The position numbers were made by a program, and so were the translations under genes. A DNA stretch of 32,154 bases from assembly GCA_030269625.1 (NCBI GenBank), contig JAJDFZ010000015.1, positions 1 through 32,154 on the forward strand, in the 5' to 3' direction. Shown piece by piece: positions 1 through 8,512 of the stretch. Under the pieces are notes generated by a model, which saw only the letters and a program-made list of their open reading frames with translations, did no database searches and was not told the DNA's origin. Within the stretch, counting starts at the first letter, position 1, and every line of letters begins with the position of its first letter. This DNA comes from Oxalobacter sp. OttesenSCG-928-P03 (lineage in GTDB: Bacteria > Pseudomonadota > Gammaproteobacteria > Burkholderiales > Burkholderiaceae_D).

Positions 1-1206
1 CACTCGGATCTGGAATCGGCTGTGTCAGCCTTTCAGGGAGGGGCTTTTGAATATCTGCCCAAGCCTTTTGATATCAGCGAAGCCATTGACCTGGTTCGTC
101 GCGCGATAAAAGAAAATCCGGCGGAAACATCCCCGAAACCGGAATTGGCAGCAGCGCCCGAAATCCTCGGGCAGGCCCCCGCCATGCAGGAAATATTCAA
201 GGCGATCGGAAAGTTGTCGCATTCTAATGTGACGGTTCTGATTACGGGCGAGTCCGGTACGGGAAAGGAATTGGTTGCGCGTGCGCTGCACAGGCACAGC
301 CTTCGCAGCAAACGGCCATTCATTGCGCTCAATATGGCGGCCATCCCGAGAGATCTGCTGGAGTCGGAACTGTTTGGTCACGAAAGAGGCGCTTTTACCG
401 GCGCGCAGGTGTTGCGCCGGGGGCGTTTTGAGCAGGCCGAAGGAGGGACGCTTTTTCTGGATGAAATCGGCGATATGCCACTGGATTTACAGACAAGGCT
501 TTTGCGGGTGCTGTCAGACGGCCATTTTTACCGGGTGGGCGGCAGCCAGTCTATTCGTGCCGATGTGCGTGTGATTGCGGCCACTCACCAGGACCTTGAG
601 CAGCAGGTCAGGGAGGGACGTTTCAGGGAAGATCTTTTTCACCGGCTCAATGTCATTCGCCTGCGATTGCCGAACCTGTCGGAGAGAAAAGAGGATATCC
701 CGGTGCTGGCCCGGCATTTTCTGGCACAAAGCGCCAGGCAACTGGGGGCTGAAGCCAAGCGGTTGTCAGAGGAAGCGCTGAGTTTTCTCCTGCAATGCGA
801 TTTTCAGGGGAATGTCAGGCAGCTTGAAAACCTGTGCCACTGGTTTATGGCGATGGTTCCGGGTCAGGTCATCGGCATCAGGGATATTCCCCGGGATCTG
901 CTGCAAAAGGGCCTGATCAGGCGGGGTGAGGCATTCCCGGATACAACGGAAACCATTCAGCCACACTCATCAGGATGGGATGCGCAACTGGAAAAGGATG
1001 TATCTGAGGCGCTGACCAGCGGAGAAAAGGGATTAATGGCGGTATTCAGCCGCCGGTTTGAAACTGTGATGATCCAGTCTGCCTTGCGTCATACCGGTGG
1101 ACGAAAAAATGAGGCAGCGAAGCTTTTGGGAATTGGACGAAACACCATTACGCGGAAAATACAGGAACTCGATATTATCGAAACCGGCAACAGCCAGACA
1201 GGGTAA
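1..1206 (+). CDS. ntrC: Nitrogen regulation response regulator NtrC (GlnG), 5'-truncated by window edge
   Basis: The reading frame is open from base 1, so the gene begins upstream; 401 residues are visible and most of the receiver domain is missing. What remains of the receiver includes the conserved Lys-Pro-Phe (LPKPFD, window residues ~19-24). A sigma-54 AAA+ domain follows, with Walker A GESGTGKE (~83-90), the sigma-54-contacting GAFTGA loop (~130-135) and Walker B TLFLDE (~150-155). A C-terminal Fis-type helix-turn-helix ends the protein ([20 protein letters not shown]). Family knowledge: NtrC, phosphorylated by NtrB under nitrogen limitation, binds enhancers and remodels RNAP-sigma54 to activate glnA and other nitrogen genes. 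ntrB is expected just upstream, outside the window. NtrX or another NtrC-like activator is possible, but the overall layout fits NtrC well. Confidence 0.88.
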   Translation, partial: HSDLESAVSAFQGGAFEYLPKPFDISEAIDLVRRAIKENPAETSPKPELAAAPEILGQAPAMQEIFKAIGKLSHSNVTVLITGESGTGKELVARALHRHSLRSKRPFIALNMAAIPRDLLESELFGHERGAFTGAQVLRRGRFEQAEGGTLFLDEIGDMPLDLQTRLLRVLSDGHFYRVGGSQSIRADVRVIAATHQDLEQQVREGRFREDLFHRLNVIRLRLPNLSERKEDIPVLARHFLAQSARQLGAEAKRLSEEALSFLLQCDFQGNVRQLENLCHWFMAMVPGQVIGIRDIPRDLLQKGLIRRGEAFPDTTETIQPHSSGWDAQLEKDVSEALTSGEKGLMAVFSRRFETVMIQSALRHTGGRKNEAAKLLGIGRNTITRKIQELDIIETGNSQTG

Positions 1207-1211
1207 TGATG

Positions 1212-1235
1212 CCGGCAGCCCGGGTGTGCTGCCGG
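1212..1235. terminator. Hairpin between convergent ntrC and cysK
   Basis: A perfect 8-bp stem, CCGGCAGC/GCTGCCGG, with an 8-nt loop lies in the 44-bp gap between the ends of two convergent genes. Its place suits a bidirectional terminator. No T-run follows directly on either strand (the nearest is TTTT at 1244 on the plus strand), so intrinsic termination is only a possibility. Confidence 0.4.
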
Positions 1236-1250
1236 ACACCGGATTTTCTG

Positions 1251-2180
1251 TCAGTCCAGGTTGGCATAAAGCTCCGTGCTGATATACCGCTCCCCGAAAG
1301 AGGGAACGATCACCACGATCATTTTTCCCGCATTTTCAGGCCGTTTCGACAGTTGCAGCGCTGCCCACAATGCCGCCCCGGAAGAAATGCCGACGAGAAG
1401 CCCTTCTTCTGTCGCGGCTTTTCTTGCCGTTTCAAAGGCATTTTCATCTGTGACACGGATCACCTCATCATATACGGCAGTATTCAATACTTCGGGAATG
1501 AAGCCTGCGCCGATTCCCTGGATTTTATGCGTTCCTTTTTCGCCGGTTGAAAGGATCGGAGAGCTATCCGGTTCCACTGCGATACAGCGGATGGCCGGAT
1601 TTTTCTGTTTCAATCCTTCTCCCGTTCCTGTCAGCGTACCGCCTGTTCCCACCGCAGCAACAAGTATGTCAACTTTGCCATCCGTATCACGCCAGATTTC
1701 TTCAGCCGTGGTTTTTCGGTGCATTTCCGGGTTGGCGGGGTTGCTGAACTGCTGAGGCATGAAATAACGGGGATCCGATGCGACGAGTTCTTCCGCCTTT
1801 CTGATTGCGCCGGACATGCCTTCACTTCCCGGTGTCAGGATCAGTTTTGCGCCATAGGCACGAAGCAGGGTGCGGCGTTCGTGGCTCATTGTTTCAGGCA
1901 TGGTCAGAACGCAACGGTATCCTCTGGCAGCGCAGACCATGGCCAGGGCGATGCCGGTATTGCCGCTGGTTGGCTCGACGATAATGGTATCCGGTTTTAT
2001 TTTCCCGGCTTCCTCAGCGGCCTCGATCATGGCCAGGCCAATACGATCCTTGACGCTGTGTGCCGGGTTGAAAAATTCGAGTTTGCCGATAATCTCGGCC
2101 TGTCCGTTTTTATTCAGTTTTCTTATCCGTACCAGTGGCGTGTTGCCAACCAGTTCGGTGATGTCGTTTGCGATTTTCAT
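1251..2180 (-). CDS. cysK: Cysteine synthase A (O-acetylserine sulfhydrylase)
   Basis: This 309-aa PLP enzyme makes L-cysteine from O-acetylserine and sulfide in the cytoplasm, the last step of assimilatory cysteine synthesis. Visible motifs are the N-terminal [11 protein letters not shown], the PLP lysine in NPAHSVKDR (Lys44), the substrate loop TSGNTG (71-76), the glycine-rich phosphate-binding [10 protein letters not shown], and the GISSGAA segment near the C-terminus. The IQGIGAGF segment and the length favour CysK over CysM or cystathionine beta-synthase. The ATG at 2180 is preceded by an AAGGGA ribosome-binding site, which supports this start. The gene is convergent with ntrC and divergent from the NlpC/P60 gene. 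Confidence 0.92.
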   Translation of the reverse strand: MKIANDITELVGNTPLVRIRKLNKNGQAEIIGKLEFFNPAHSVKDRIGLAMIEAAEEAGKIKPDTIIVEPTSGNTGIALAMVCAARGYRCVLTMPETMSHERRTLLRAYGAKLILTPGSEGMSGAIRKAEELVASDPRYFMPQQFSNPANPEMHRKTTAEEIWRDTDGKVDILVAAVGTGGTLTGTGEGLKQKNPAIRCIAVEPDSSPILSTGEKGTHKIQGIGAGFIPEVLNTAVYDEVIRVTDENAFETARKAATEEGLLVGISSGAALWAALQLSKRPENAGKMIVVIVPSFGERYISTELYANLD

Positions 2181-2367
2181 GATTATCCCTTGGGTGGTTC
2201 GCCGTGCCGCTATGCTAACAGATCACCTCAGTGAAAAAACACGCAATAAAGAGAAAGTCCGGGGCAGGAAAAACAGTTTGCCTGAATACGGGATTGATGA
2301 CATGAAGCAGTAAAAGTGAAAAACGGTTAAAAAACAGGGGGTTTTTGAATGAAATGCAACAAAATCT

Positions 2368-2396
2368 TTGACAAAGGGGTTGTATTCGCTTACATT
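2368..2396 (+). promoter_or_regulatory. Sigma-70 promoter of the NlpC/P60 gene
   Basis: A consensus -35 box TTGACA (2368-2373), a 17-bp spacer and the -10 box TACATT (2391-2396, 4 of 6) lie just upstream of the NlpC/P60 gene. Transcription would begin near 2403, leaving a leader of about 20 nt before the ATG at 2425. The -35 box also reads as an in-frame TTG, so an automatic caller could place the start there; the promoter argues against that. Confidence 0.7.
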
Positions 2397-2424
2397 CATG
2401 GCAACGCAAAAACAAGTTATTTCA

Positions 2425-3021
2425 ATGACAAGAAAAAAGCCGACATTCATTCGTTCCATTCTTCTTTCAGTGTGCCTTATGGCATCACTTGCCGGAATTT
2501 CCTCCCCCGCATGGAGTGCCGGGGATGATGACAAGACCTCTTCTTTCTACGATTACTCGCAACGTGCTGCAGAGCTTGCCATGCAGGCAATGAGCGTGGT
2601 TGATGCGCAGTACAGGTATGGCGGCAATTCACCGGAGACCGGTGTCGATTGCAGCGGGCTGGTGCGTTATGTCTACAAAAAAGCATGGGGAGCAGAATTG
2701 CCCAGGACAGCGGCAGCGATCAGTGAAGTCGGTGAAAGCATCGAAACGGCAGAACTGCAGCCCGGCGATCTGGTTTTCTACAACACCCAGAGGCGCCGGT
2801 TTTCCCATGTCGGTATTTATCTCGGCGACAACAAGTTTGTTCATGCACCCTCAAAGGGGGGCAAGGTTCGTGTCGAGGATATGGCTGGCAGCTACTGGCA
2901 GGTTCGTTTTAACGGCGCACGCCGGATAACGGATCCGGAAAAGGAAAGGATCGAAACCGAGCGCATGATCCAGGCTTTTCGCGACGATGCAAAGCCCAAA
3001 ACCCTGGTGCGCAGCCGCTAG
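2425..3021 (+). CDS. Exported NlpC/P60 family peptidase
   Basis: This 198-aa protein has a Sec-type signal peptide (basic MTRKK, hydrophobic core, probable cleavage after AWSA near residue 32) and an NlpC/P60 domain at about 45-175. The catalytic Cys76 (GVDCSGLV), His128 (FSHVGIYLG) and third polar residue His140 (KFVHAPS) are all present. Enzymes of this family hydrolyse peptide cross-links or stem peptides of peptidoglycan in the periplasm, so a role in cell-wall turnover is inferred; the exact bond cut cannot be read from sequence. I chose ATG 2425 over the in-frame TTG at 2368 and ATG 2398, because the first lies in the promoter -35 box and the second before the likely transcription start. 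No strong Shine-Dalgarno is seen. The stop codon overlaps that of the convergent dehydrogenase gene. Confidence 0.85.
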   Translation: MTRKKPTFIRSILLSVCLMASLAGISSPAWSAGDDDKTSSFYDYSQRAAELAMQAMSVVDAQYRYGGNSPETGVDCSGLVRYVYKKAWGAELPRTAAAISEVGESIETAELQPGDLVFYNTQRRRFSHVGIYLGDNKFVHAPSKGGKVRVEDMAGSYWQVRFNGARRITDPEKERIETERMIQAFRDDAKPKTLVRSR

Positions 3022-4640
3022 TTTTCTTTTTTTTCCGTATTGCTGACAATGGACCGGGCAACTGCCTCGGCTACCTGGATGCCGTCCACGGCAGATGACA
3101 AAATACCCCCGGCATAGCCTGCGCCTTCTCCGGCAGGGTAAAGCCCGACAACATTCACACTTTGCAGATCATCCGGATTGCGCGTTATCCGGATGGGGGA
3201 TGATGTGCGTGTTTCGATCCCCGTCAGCACCGCATCGTGCATGGTAAATCCCGGGATCCAGCGATCAAATGCCGGCAAGGCTTCACGAATGGCTTCAATA
3301 GCATATTCAGGCAATGCCTGTGAGAGATCACATGGTTTGACTCCGGGCTGATAAGAGGGCGTAACACTGCCCAGTTGAGTCGAGGGTTTGCCTTCAAGAA
3401 AATCGCCTACAAGCTGACAGGGCGCGTCATAAGTGCCACCGCCAAGCTCAAATGCCTTTTCTTCCAGCTGGCGCTGCAGTTCCATACCTGCCAGCGGATG
3501 GCCGGGGAAATCTTCCGGGGAGATGCCCACAACAATGGCGGCATTGGCATTGCGTTCATTTCTGGAATACTGGCTCATACCGTTTGTGACCAGGCGTCCG
3601 GGTTCGGATGCCGCGGCAACAACCGTGCCGCCTGGACACATGCAGAAACTGTAGACGGAACGCCCGTTTTTGCAGTGGTGAACCAGTTTGTAATCGGCGG
3701 CGCCCAAAAGCGGATTACCGGCATTGGGTCCAAGCCGGCACTGGTCAATAAGCGATTGCGGATGTTCAATCCTGAAGCCGATGGAAAAGGGTTTGGGTGC
3801 AATGCTGACACCCCGATCGTACAACATCCGGAACGTATCGCGGGCACTGTGCCCGATAGCCAGGATAACGTGTTCACTTTCGATGCGTGTGTTGTCGGCA
3901 AGGAGTACACCGCGTATATGCCCGTTTTCAATGATCAGGTCATCCACCCGGCTTTCGAAGCGGAATTCACCGCCAAGCGATTCGATGGTTTCGCGCATGT
4001 TTTCAATGACCTTGACCAGGCGGAAGGTGCCGATATGCGGTTTGGCTGCATAGAGGATTTCCGGCGGCGCGCCGGCTGTCACGAATTCGGTCAGCACTTT
4101 GCGGCCATAGTGTTTCGGATCCTTGATCTGGGTATGCAGTTTGCCGTCAGAAAAGGTGCCGGCGCCGCCTTCGCCGAACTGGACATTGGATTCCGGGTCC
4201 AGTTTTCTGGTTCGCCAGAAGCCGAATGTGTCTTTTGTTCTTTCACGAACGGCCTTCCCCCGTTCAAGGATGATGGGGCAAAATCCGCTTTGTGCCAGTA
4301 CGAGTGCGGCAAAAAGGCCGCATGGACCACAGCCGATAATGACGGGGCGCGAAACAGGCGGTTCGGAAACGCGGGCGACAAAACGGTATGTCGTATCAGG
4401 TGCGGGTTTGACATGCTTGTGATCTCCCAGTCGCGCCAAAACAGCCGCTTCATCCTGGACAACAACGTCAATGGTGTAGGTAAAGACAATGGCATTTCTT
4501 TTTCTGGCGTCATGGCTGCGCCGGAAAATCGTGTATTCGTGCAGAGCGTCCCCGGAAATGCCAAGCCGTTCGAGAATGGCTGTGCGCAGCGCTTTTTCAC
4601 TATGATCAATCGGAAGACGGATTTCAGTCAGTCGCAACAT
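3018..4640 (-). CDS. FAD-dependent dehydrogenase, COG2509 type
   Basis: This is a 540-aa predicted flavoprotein. An N-terminal ~90-residue region rich in basic and hydrophobic stretches precedes a Rossmann dinucleotide-binding motif (VIIGCGPCGLF, GxGxxG at 103-108) ending in an acidic FAD-ribose contact (ILERG). Further on are FGEGGAGTFSDGKLHT, a second glycine-rich segment (VILAIGHSARDTF) and a C-terminal FAD motif (GLYPAGEGAGYAGGI). This order matches the uncharacterised FAD-dependent dehydrogenase family COG2509, distantly related to geranylgeranyl-reductase and HI0933-like flavoproteins. The substrate is unknown and I cannot assign a pathway. No convincing ribosome-binding site precedes ATG 4640. 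The gene is divergent from the permease gene and its stop overlaps that of the NlpC/P60 gene. Confidence 0.8.
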   Translation of the reverse strand: MLRLTEIRLPIDHSEKALRTAILERLGISGDALHEYTIFRRSHDARKRNAIVFTYTIDVVVQDEAAVLARLGDHKHVKPAPDTTYRFVARVSEPPVSRPVIIGCGPCGLFAALVLAQSGFCPIILERGKAVRERTKDTFGFWRTRKLDPESNVQFGEGGAGTFSDGKLHTQIKDPKHYGRKVLTEFVTAGAPPEILYAAKPHIGTFRLVKVIENMRETIESLGGEFRFESRVDDLIIENGHIRGVLLADNTRIESEHVILAIGHSARDTFRMLYDRGVSIAPKPFSIGFRIEHPQSLIDQCRLGPNAGNPLLGAADYKLVHHCKNGRSVYSFCMCPGGTVVAAASEPGRLVTNGMSQYSRNERNANAAIVVGISPEDFPGHPLAGMELQRQLEEKAFELGGGTYDAPCQLVGDFLEGKPSTQLGSVTPSYQPGVKPCDLSQALPEYAIEAIREALPAFDRWIPGFTMHDAVLTGIETRTSSPIRITRNPDDLQSVNVVGLYPAGEGAGYAGGILSSAVDGIQVAEAVARSIVSNTEKKEN

Positions 4641-4692
4641 GGGAATAAGGGAAAAAGACGTTCAGGCCAGGGCGTATCATGTGGAAGGGTTG

Positions 4693-4719
4693 TTGCATAT
4701 CAGTCGTATGATTGCATAT
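4693..4719. repeat. Direct repeat TTGCATAT x2 in a divergent intergenic region
   Basis: TTGCATAT occurs at 4693-4700 and again at 4712-4719 (19 bp start to start). It lies between the divergent dehydrogenase (start 4640) and permease (start 4837) genes. A pair of half-sites about two helical turns apart could be an operator, but AT-rich promoter DNA can give this by chance. Confidence 0.3.
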
Positions 4720-4836
4720 TTTTGCCGGTTTTGTCTGCTGTTGATCAGCATGCTTTTTACCTGATGATACAGAATGTGACAAAAAATCATGTGCATGGCA
4801 GGCACAATTCTCCCGTTTTGTTATAGGCTGTTTTCC

Positions 4837-7338
4837 ATGCTGAAACAATCATTCCGAATGACATGGCGCGACTGGCGTGCCGGCGAGTTGCGCTTTCTGC
4901 TGCTGGCGCTTGTCGTGGCGGTTGCGGCGCTGGCATCAGTCGGATTCTTCATTGATCGCATGCAGTCCGGGCTGCAACAGGATGCACACCAGTTGCTCGG
5001 TGGCGACCTGGTGATGGTTTCTGACCAGAGGATGGATGATGCCTGGTCTGACGAGGCAAAAAGGCTGGGACTTTACCAGGCCCAAACCCGTATCTTTGCA
5101 AGCATGGCCTCTGTTTTGCACGAGGGCGAACCGGTAACCCGGCTGGTTTCCATCAAGGCTGTATCGCCAGGTTATCCTTTGCGTGGCAGCCTGAGGACAT
5201 CAGTGCGGCTTGACGATTCCGGTTCACAGACACAGGACATTCCATCCAGGGGAACAGTCTGGGTGGATGCATCGCTCCTCGTCGCGCTCGACCTGTCAGT
5301 GGGGGATCAGATTACGCTTGGCGAGGATGTTTTTACCGTTTCACGGATACTGGCGTCCGAGCCGGACAAGAGTATTTCCTTTGTGAACTTTGCGCCACGA
5401 GTGATGATGTCACTGCCGGACCTGGAAACGACAGGACTGGTGCAGCCGGCTTCACGCGTCTCATATCGTCTTTTACTTGCCGGAAATGCCGATGGAGTGG
5501 AAGCATACCGGAAATGGGCGCAGGCCCGGCTGGATAATGAGGCCAACAGGGGAATACGGATTGAGACACTGGAATCCAGCCGCCCTGAAATGAATACCAC
5601 GCTGAACCGGGGAGAACAGTTCCTTTCACTGGTCGGACTTTTGTCTGCCATGCTGGCGGCAGTGGCGATTGCCATGGCGGCCAGACGCTTTGTCATACGC
5701 CATCTTGATGCCTGTGCCATGCTGCGTTGTCTGGGTCTGACACAAAATGAAGTGACGGCCCTGTACCTGACGGAGTTTTTGCTCGTGGGACTGGCTGGCA
5801 GCATGATTGGCGCGGTATTGGGTTTTGGTGCGCATTTTGTTCTTCTGGAGATTTTAGGCAGCTTCGTTTTGAAGGAAATACCCCCGCCAGGCTGGCTTCC
5901 TGCCGTAAAAAGCATGGTAACCGGCCTGGTTCTTCTGATCGGGTTTGCGCTTCCGCCTGTCCTGCAACTGCGCAATGTGCCTCATAACCGGGTTATCCGG
6001 CGGGAGCGGGATGCACCCAAGCCCCTGACGCTCTTGATCTATTGCTGCGGGCTCGGTGTGTTTGTCGTGCTGCTTTTGTGGCAGGCGGGAGATATCAGGC
6101 TGGGGTTGTATACAGCGGGGGGATTCCTGGGCGGGGTTGCTGCATTTGCACTGGTTGGCTGGCTGTGCCTGAAAGGATTGCATATCCTGCGGCGCAATCT
6201 GAAGAATCCGGACTGGCGTTTTGCACTGACGGCACTTGAGCGCCGGCCGGGAACAACACTGGTGCAGATTGTATCACTGGCCTGCGGCCTGATGGCGCTT
6301 TTGCTTTTGACCGTCGTGCGGGCGGATCTGGTCAGTGAATGGAAAAAGGCAACACCACCGGATACGCCCAATCATTTCATCATTAATATCCTGCCTGAAC
6401 AGAAAACAGAAGTGATGTCTGCCATGGTGCAGGCCGGCATTGAACATCCGCAACTGTATCCGATGGTGCGAGGGCGTCTTCTTTCCATCAATGACCGTCC
6501 GGTAAATGAAATCACCTTTTCCGACAGGCGTTCAAAACGCATGGTTCTTCGTGAATTCAATCTTTCATACATGGCGTCACCGCCCGAACAGAACCAGATT
6601 GTGCAGGGCCAATGGTTCGGCCGGGGCGAAAATGAAATCTCGCTGGAGGAGGGGCTGGCAAAGCGGCTGGGACTTTCCATTGGTGACAGAATGACATTTG
6701 ATATCACCGGTACGGAAGTCAACGCCGTGATTACCAGCTTCCGAAAGGTGGACTGGGGTTCCATCCGCGTGAATTTTTTTGCGGTAATGAATCCGGAAAG
6801 CCTTCAGGATATGCCGCAGACATGGATCACGGCATTTCATCTCATGCCTCAAAAAGCCCGTTTTACAGGGGAATTGACCCGGGCATTTCCCAACCTGACA
6901 ATCATTGATATCGGCAGCATTATCCTGCGTATCCAGACCATGCTGGACCAGGTCATTATCGCCGTGGAGTTCCTTTTCCTGTTTACGCTGTTTTCAGGAA
7001 TGCTGGTACTGTATGCGGCACTGGTTGGCTCGCAGGATGAGCGCATGCAGGAAGCCAGCCTGCTGCGCGCGCTGGGGGCAACCCGTTCCAGGCTCAGGCA
7101 GGCGCAAAGAGTTGAGTTTTTACTGATCGGCAGTCTCGGAGGGCTGCTGGCTGCAACGGGAGCAGACATGATCGGCTGGGTTTTGGCGACACAGGTTTTC
7201 AGCTTTTCATGGACATTCAACCCGCTGGTCTGGATGGCGGGCCTGGCTGCAGGAGTGTTATGCGCCATGGCTGGCGGCTGGCTGGGATTGCGCCATATTC
7301 TCAATCATCCGCCATTGCAGACACTGCGTGAAGAGTAG
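4837..7338 (+). CDS. YbbP-like ABC transporter permease (FtsX/MacB superfamily)
   Basis: This 833-aa inner-membrane protein has the YbbP layout. An N-terminal helix (RFLLLALVVAVAALASVGFF) is followed by a large periplasmic domain, a central bundle of FtsX-type helices (~residues 265-450), another helix (LVQIVSLACGLMALLLL), a second periplasmic domain and a final FtsX-type bundle of three to four helices. YbbP normally pairs with the ATPase YbbA and is thought to act in export of, or mechanotransmission to, the envelope rather than import; the substrate is not established. No ATPase gene lies next to this one. I chose ATG 4837 (MLKQSFRMTWRDW) because the family typically begins a few residues before such a segment; the in-frame ATG 48 bases upstream would add an unlikely extension. 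Confidence 0.85.
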   Translation: MLKQSFRMTWRDWRAGELRFLLLALVVAVAALASVGFFIDRMQSGLQQDAHQLLGGDLVMVSDQRMDDAWSDEAKRLGLYQAQTRIFASMASVLHEGEPVTRLVSIKAVSPGYPLRGSLRTSVRLDDSGSQTQDIPSRGTVWVDASLLVALDLSVGDQITLGEDVFTVSRILASEPDKSISFVNFAPRVMMSLPDLETTGLVQPASRVSYRLLLAGNADGVEAYRKWAQARLDNEANRGIRIETLESSRPEMNTTLNRGEQFLSLVGLLSAMLAAVAIAMAARRFVIRHLDACAMLRCLGLTQNEVTALYLTEFLLVGLAGSMIGAVLGFGAHFVLLEILGSFVLKEIPPPGWLPAVKSMVTGLVLLIGFALPPVLQLRNVPHNRVIRRERDAPKPLTLLIYCCGLGVFVVLLLWQAGDIRLGLYTAGGFLGGVAAFALVGWLCLKGLHILRRNLKNPDWRFALTALERRPGTTLVQIVSLACGLMALLLLTVVRADLVSEWKKATPPDTPNHFIINILPEQKTEVMSAMVQAGIEHPQLYPMVRGRLLSINDRPVNEITFSDRRSKRMVLREFNLSYMASPPEQNQIVQGQWFGRGENEISLEEGLAKRLGLSIGDRMTFDITGTEVNAVITSFRKVDWGSIRVNFFAVMNPESLQDMPQTWITAFHLMPQKARFTGELTRAFPNLTIIDIGSIILRIQTMLDQVIIAVEFLFLFTLFSGMLVLYAALVGSQDERMQEASLLRALGATRSRLRQAQRVEFLLIGSLGGLLAATGADMIGWVLATQVFSFSWTFNPLVWMAGLAAGVLCAMAGGWLGLRHILNHPPLQTLREE

Positions 7339-7354
7339 GTATGTCTTGCGGCGC

Positions 7355-8347
7355 TTATTTTAGCGGAGGAAGCCGGGACGTTATCCTGGCAGGAACGTGA
7401 CGCAATACCTGTGTGCGTGTGAAGTGCCAGAATGCTGAAAGCAGCAGCAGGGCCGAACCGATGAAAAGCGCGGTAAGGGCAAACCCCATGTTCACGACGC
7501 CGAATTTTTCCAGCAGGGTGCTGAAGGCATAGAGAACGTAGATCAGGGAAGAAACCATCAGTGCCCGGCGATCGATCAAAAGTGATACAAGCGCGATAAA
7601 GACGTAAAGAACCATGACAATGGCGATCGGGAACACCGCGCTTTTTCCACTGAATATGTCCAGTGCAGTAAAGACAGGATGAACCAGCAATGGCGCCGCC
7701 AGCAGGTGGAGCCAGAACGCGACATCGGATTTGCGCGTCTGTCGCCGGGTATCGGCTGAATCCCATCGCATGGCAAAGGCAAAGACGGCAACCCCGGTCA
7801 TAAAACAGATGATCCGCATCCATGCCAGGGAGTCCGGCGCAATGCTGAGAATCAGGGCGATGGCACTGCCGGAAACAGCTGCGGCGCCGGCAGCAATGGT
7901 GATCGGGACCCTGAAGCGCCGCCAGTGCAGCCATGCTGCTCCGGCCGCCAGCGTACAGGAAAAGACCTGGTGCATGGGCAGACCTTTCAGGAGGAAGACA
8001 GACGCATAATAGATGGCGCCCACGAATGCTAAAAGGAGAACAATAGCCGGCAGTGCCATGCGGCGTTTCCGGACAAAAAACTCAGCCAGTCCCCATGCCG
8101 CAGCAGCAGCGGCCAGCCCGCCGAGTGCCGGGGAGAATGCTTTGCCGATCCAGACGATGGATGCCAGAAGCAGGGAGCAGGCAATCACGACGAAGATATC
8201 GTTAAAGCCGGTAATGAGACGGAAATGCTCTTCATCCACAGCAGGCATGCTCTTTTGCCGTGCGACATGGATGCGGAAAGCGTCAGCTGTTTCAGGGGTA
8301 AAAATGCCGGCCTGGATGGCGGACTGGATATCTTCTTCGGTATACAT
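7355..8347 (-). CDS. Predicted ten-helix inner-membrane protein, function unknown
   Basis: This 330-aa protein has a short soluble N-terminus (~45 residues, MYTEEDIQSAIQAG...) followed by about ten hydrophobic segments covering almost all the rest, and a basic C-terminal tail (ARITSRLPPLK). The small helical N-domain followed by a run of membrane helices recalls DUF2157/DUF4401-type membrane proteins, but I cannot confirm that. No transporter, enzyme or catalytic motif is visible. A weak AGG precedes the ATG. It lies 16 bases from the end of the convergent permease gene and is divergent from the WG-repeat gene, so no operon context helps. Confidence 0.7.
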   Translation of the reverse strand: MYTEEDIQSAIQAGIFTPETADAFRIHVARQKSMPAVDEEHFRLITGFNDIFVVIACSLLLASIVWIGKAFSPALGGLAAAAAAWGLAEFFVRKRRMALPAIVLLLAFVGAIYYASVFLLKGLPMHQVFSCTLAAGAAWLHWRRFRVPITIAAGAAAVSGSAIALILSIAPDSLAWMRIICFMTGVAVFAFAMRWDSADTRRQTRKSDVAFWLHLLAAPLLVHPVFTALDIFSGKSAVFPIAIVMVLYVFIALVSLLIDRRALMVSSLIYVLYAFSTLLEKFGVVNMGFALTALFIGSALLLLSAFWHFTRTQVLRHVPARITSRLPPLK

Positions 8348-8512
8348 ACCTGCTTTTGCGAGAATGGTTCAACAGCGTATGGTACTGCTGCAGGAGGGGT
8401 AGCACAACCGGCGTATCATTCTGTTACAAGCGCTTCCTTTGCCATGACGATAACTTTCGTAAATCCGGCGTGACATATAATGCACGAACCGAATAGCTTA
8501 TGGAGGTGGCTG

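Noticed and set aside
3375-4826. A 483-codon open frame on the plus strand
   Set aside because: It is fully antisense to the FAD-dependent dehydrogenase gene, whose motifs are clear on the minus strand, and its own translation shows no coherent domain.
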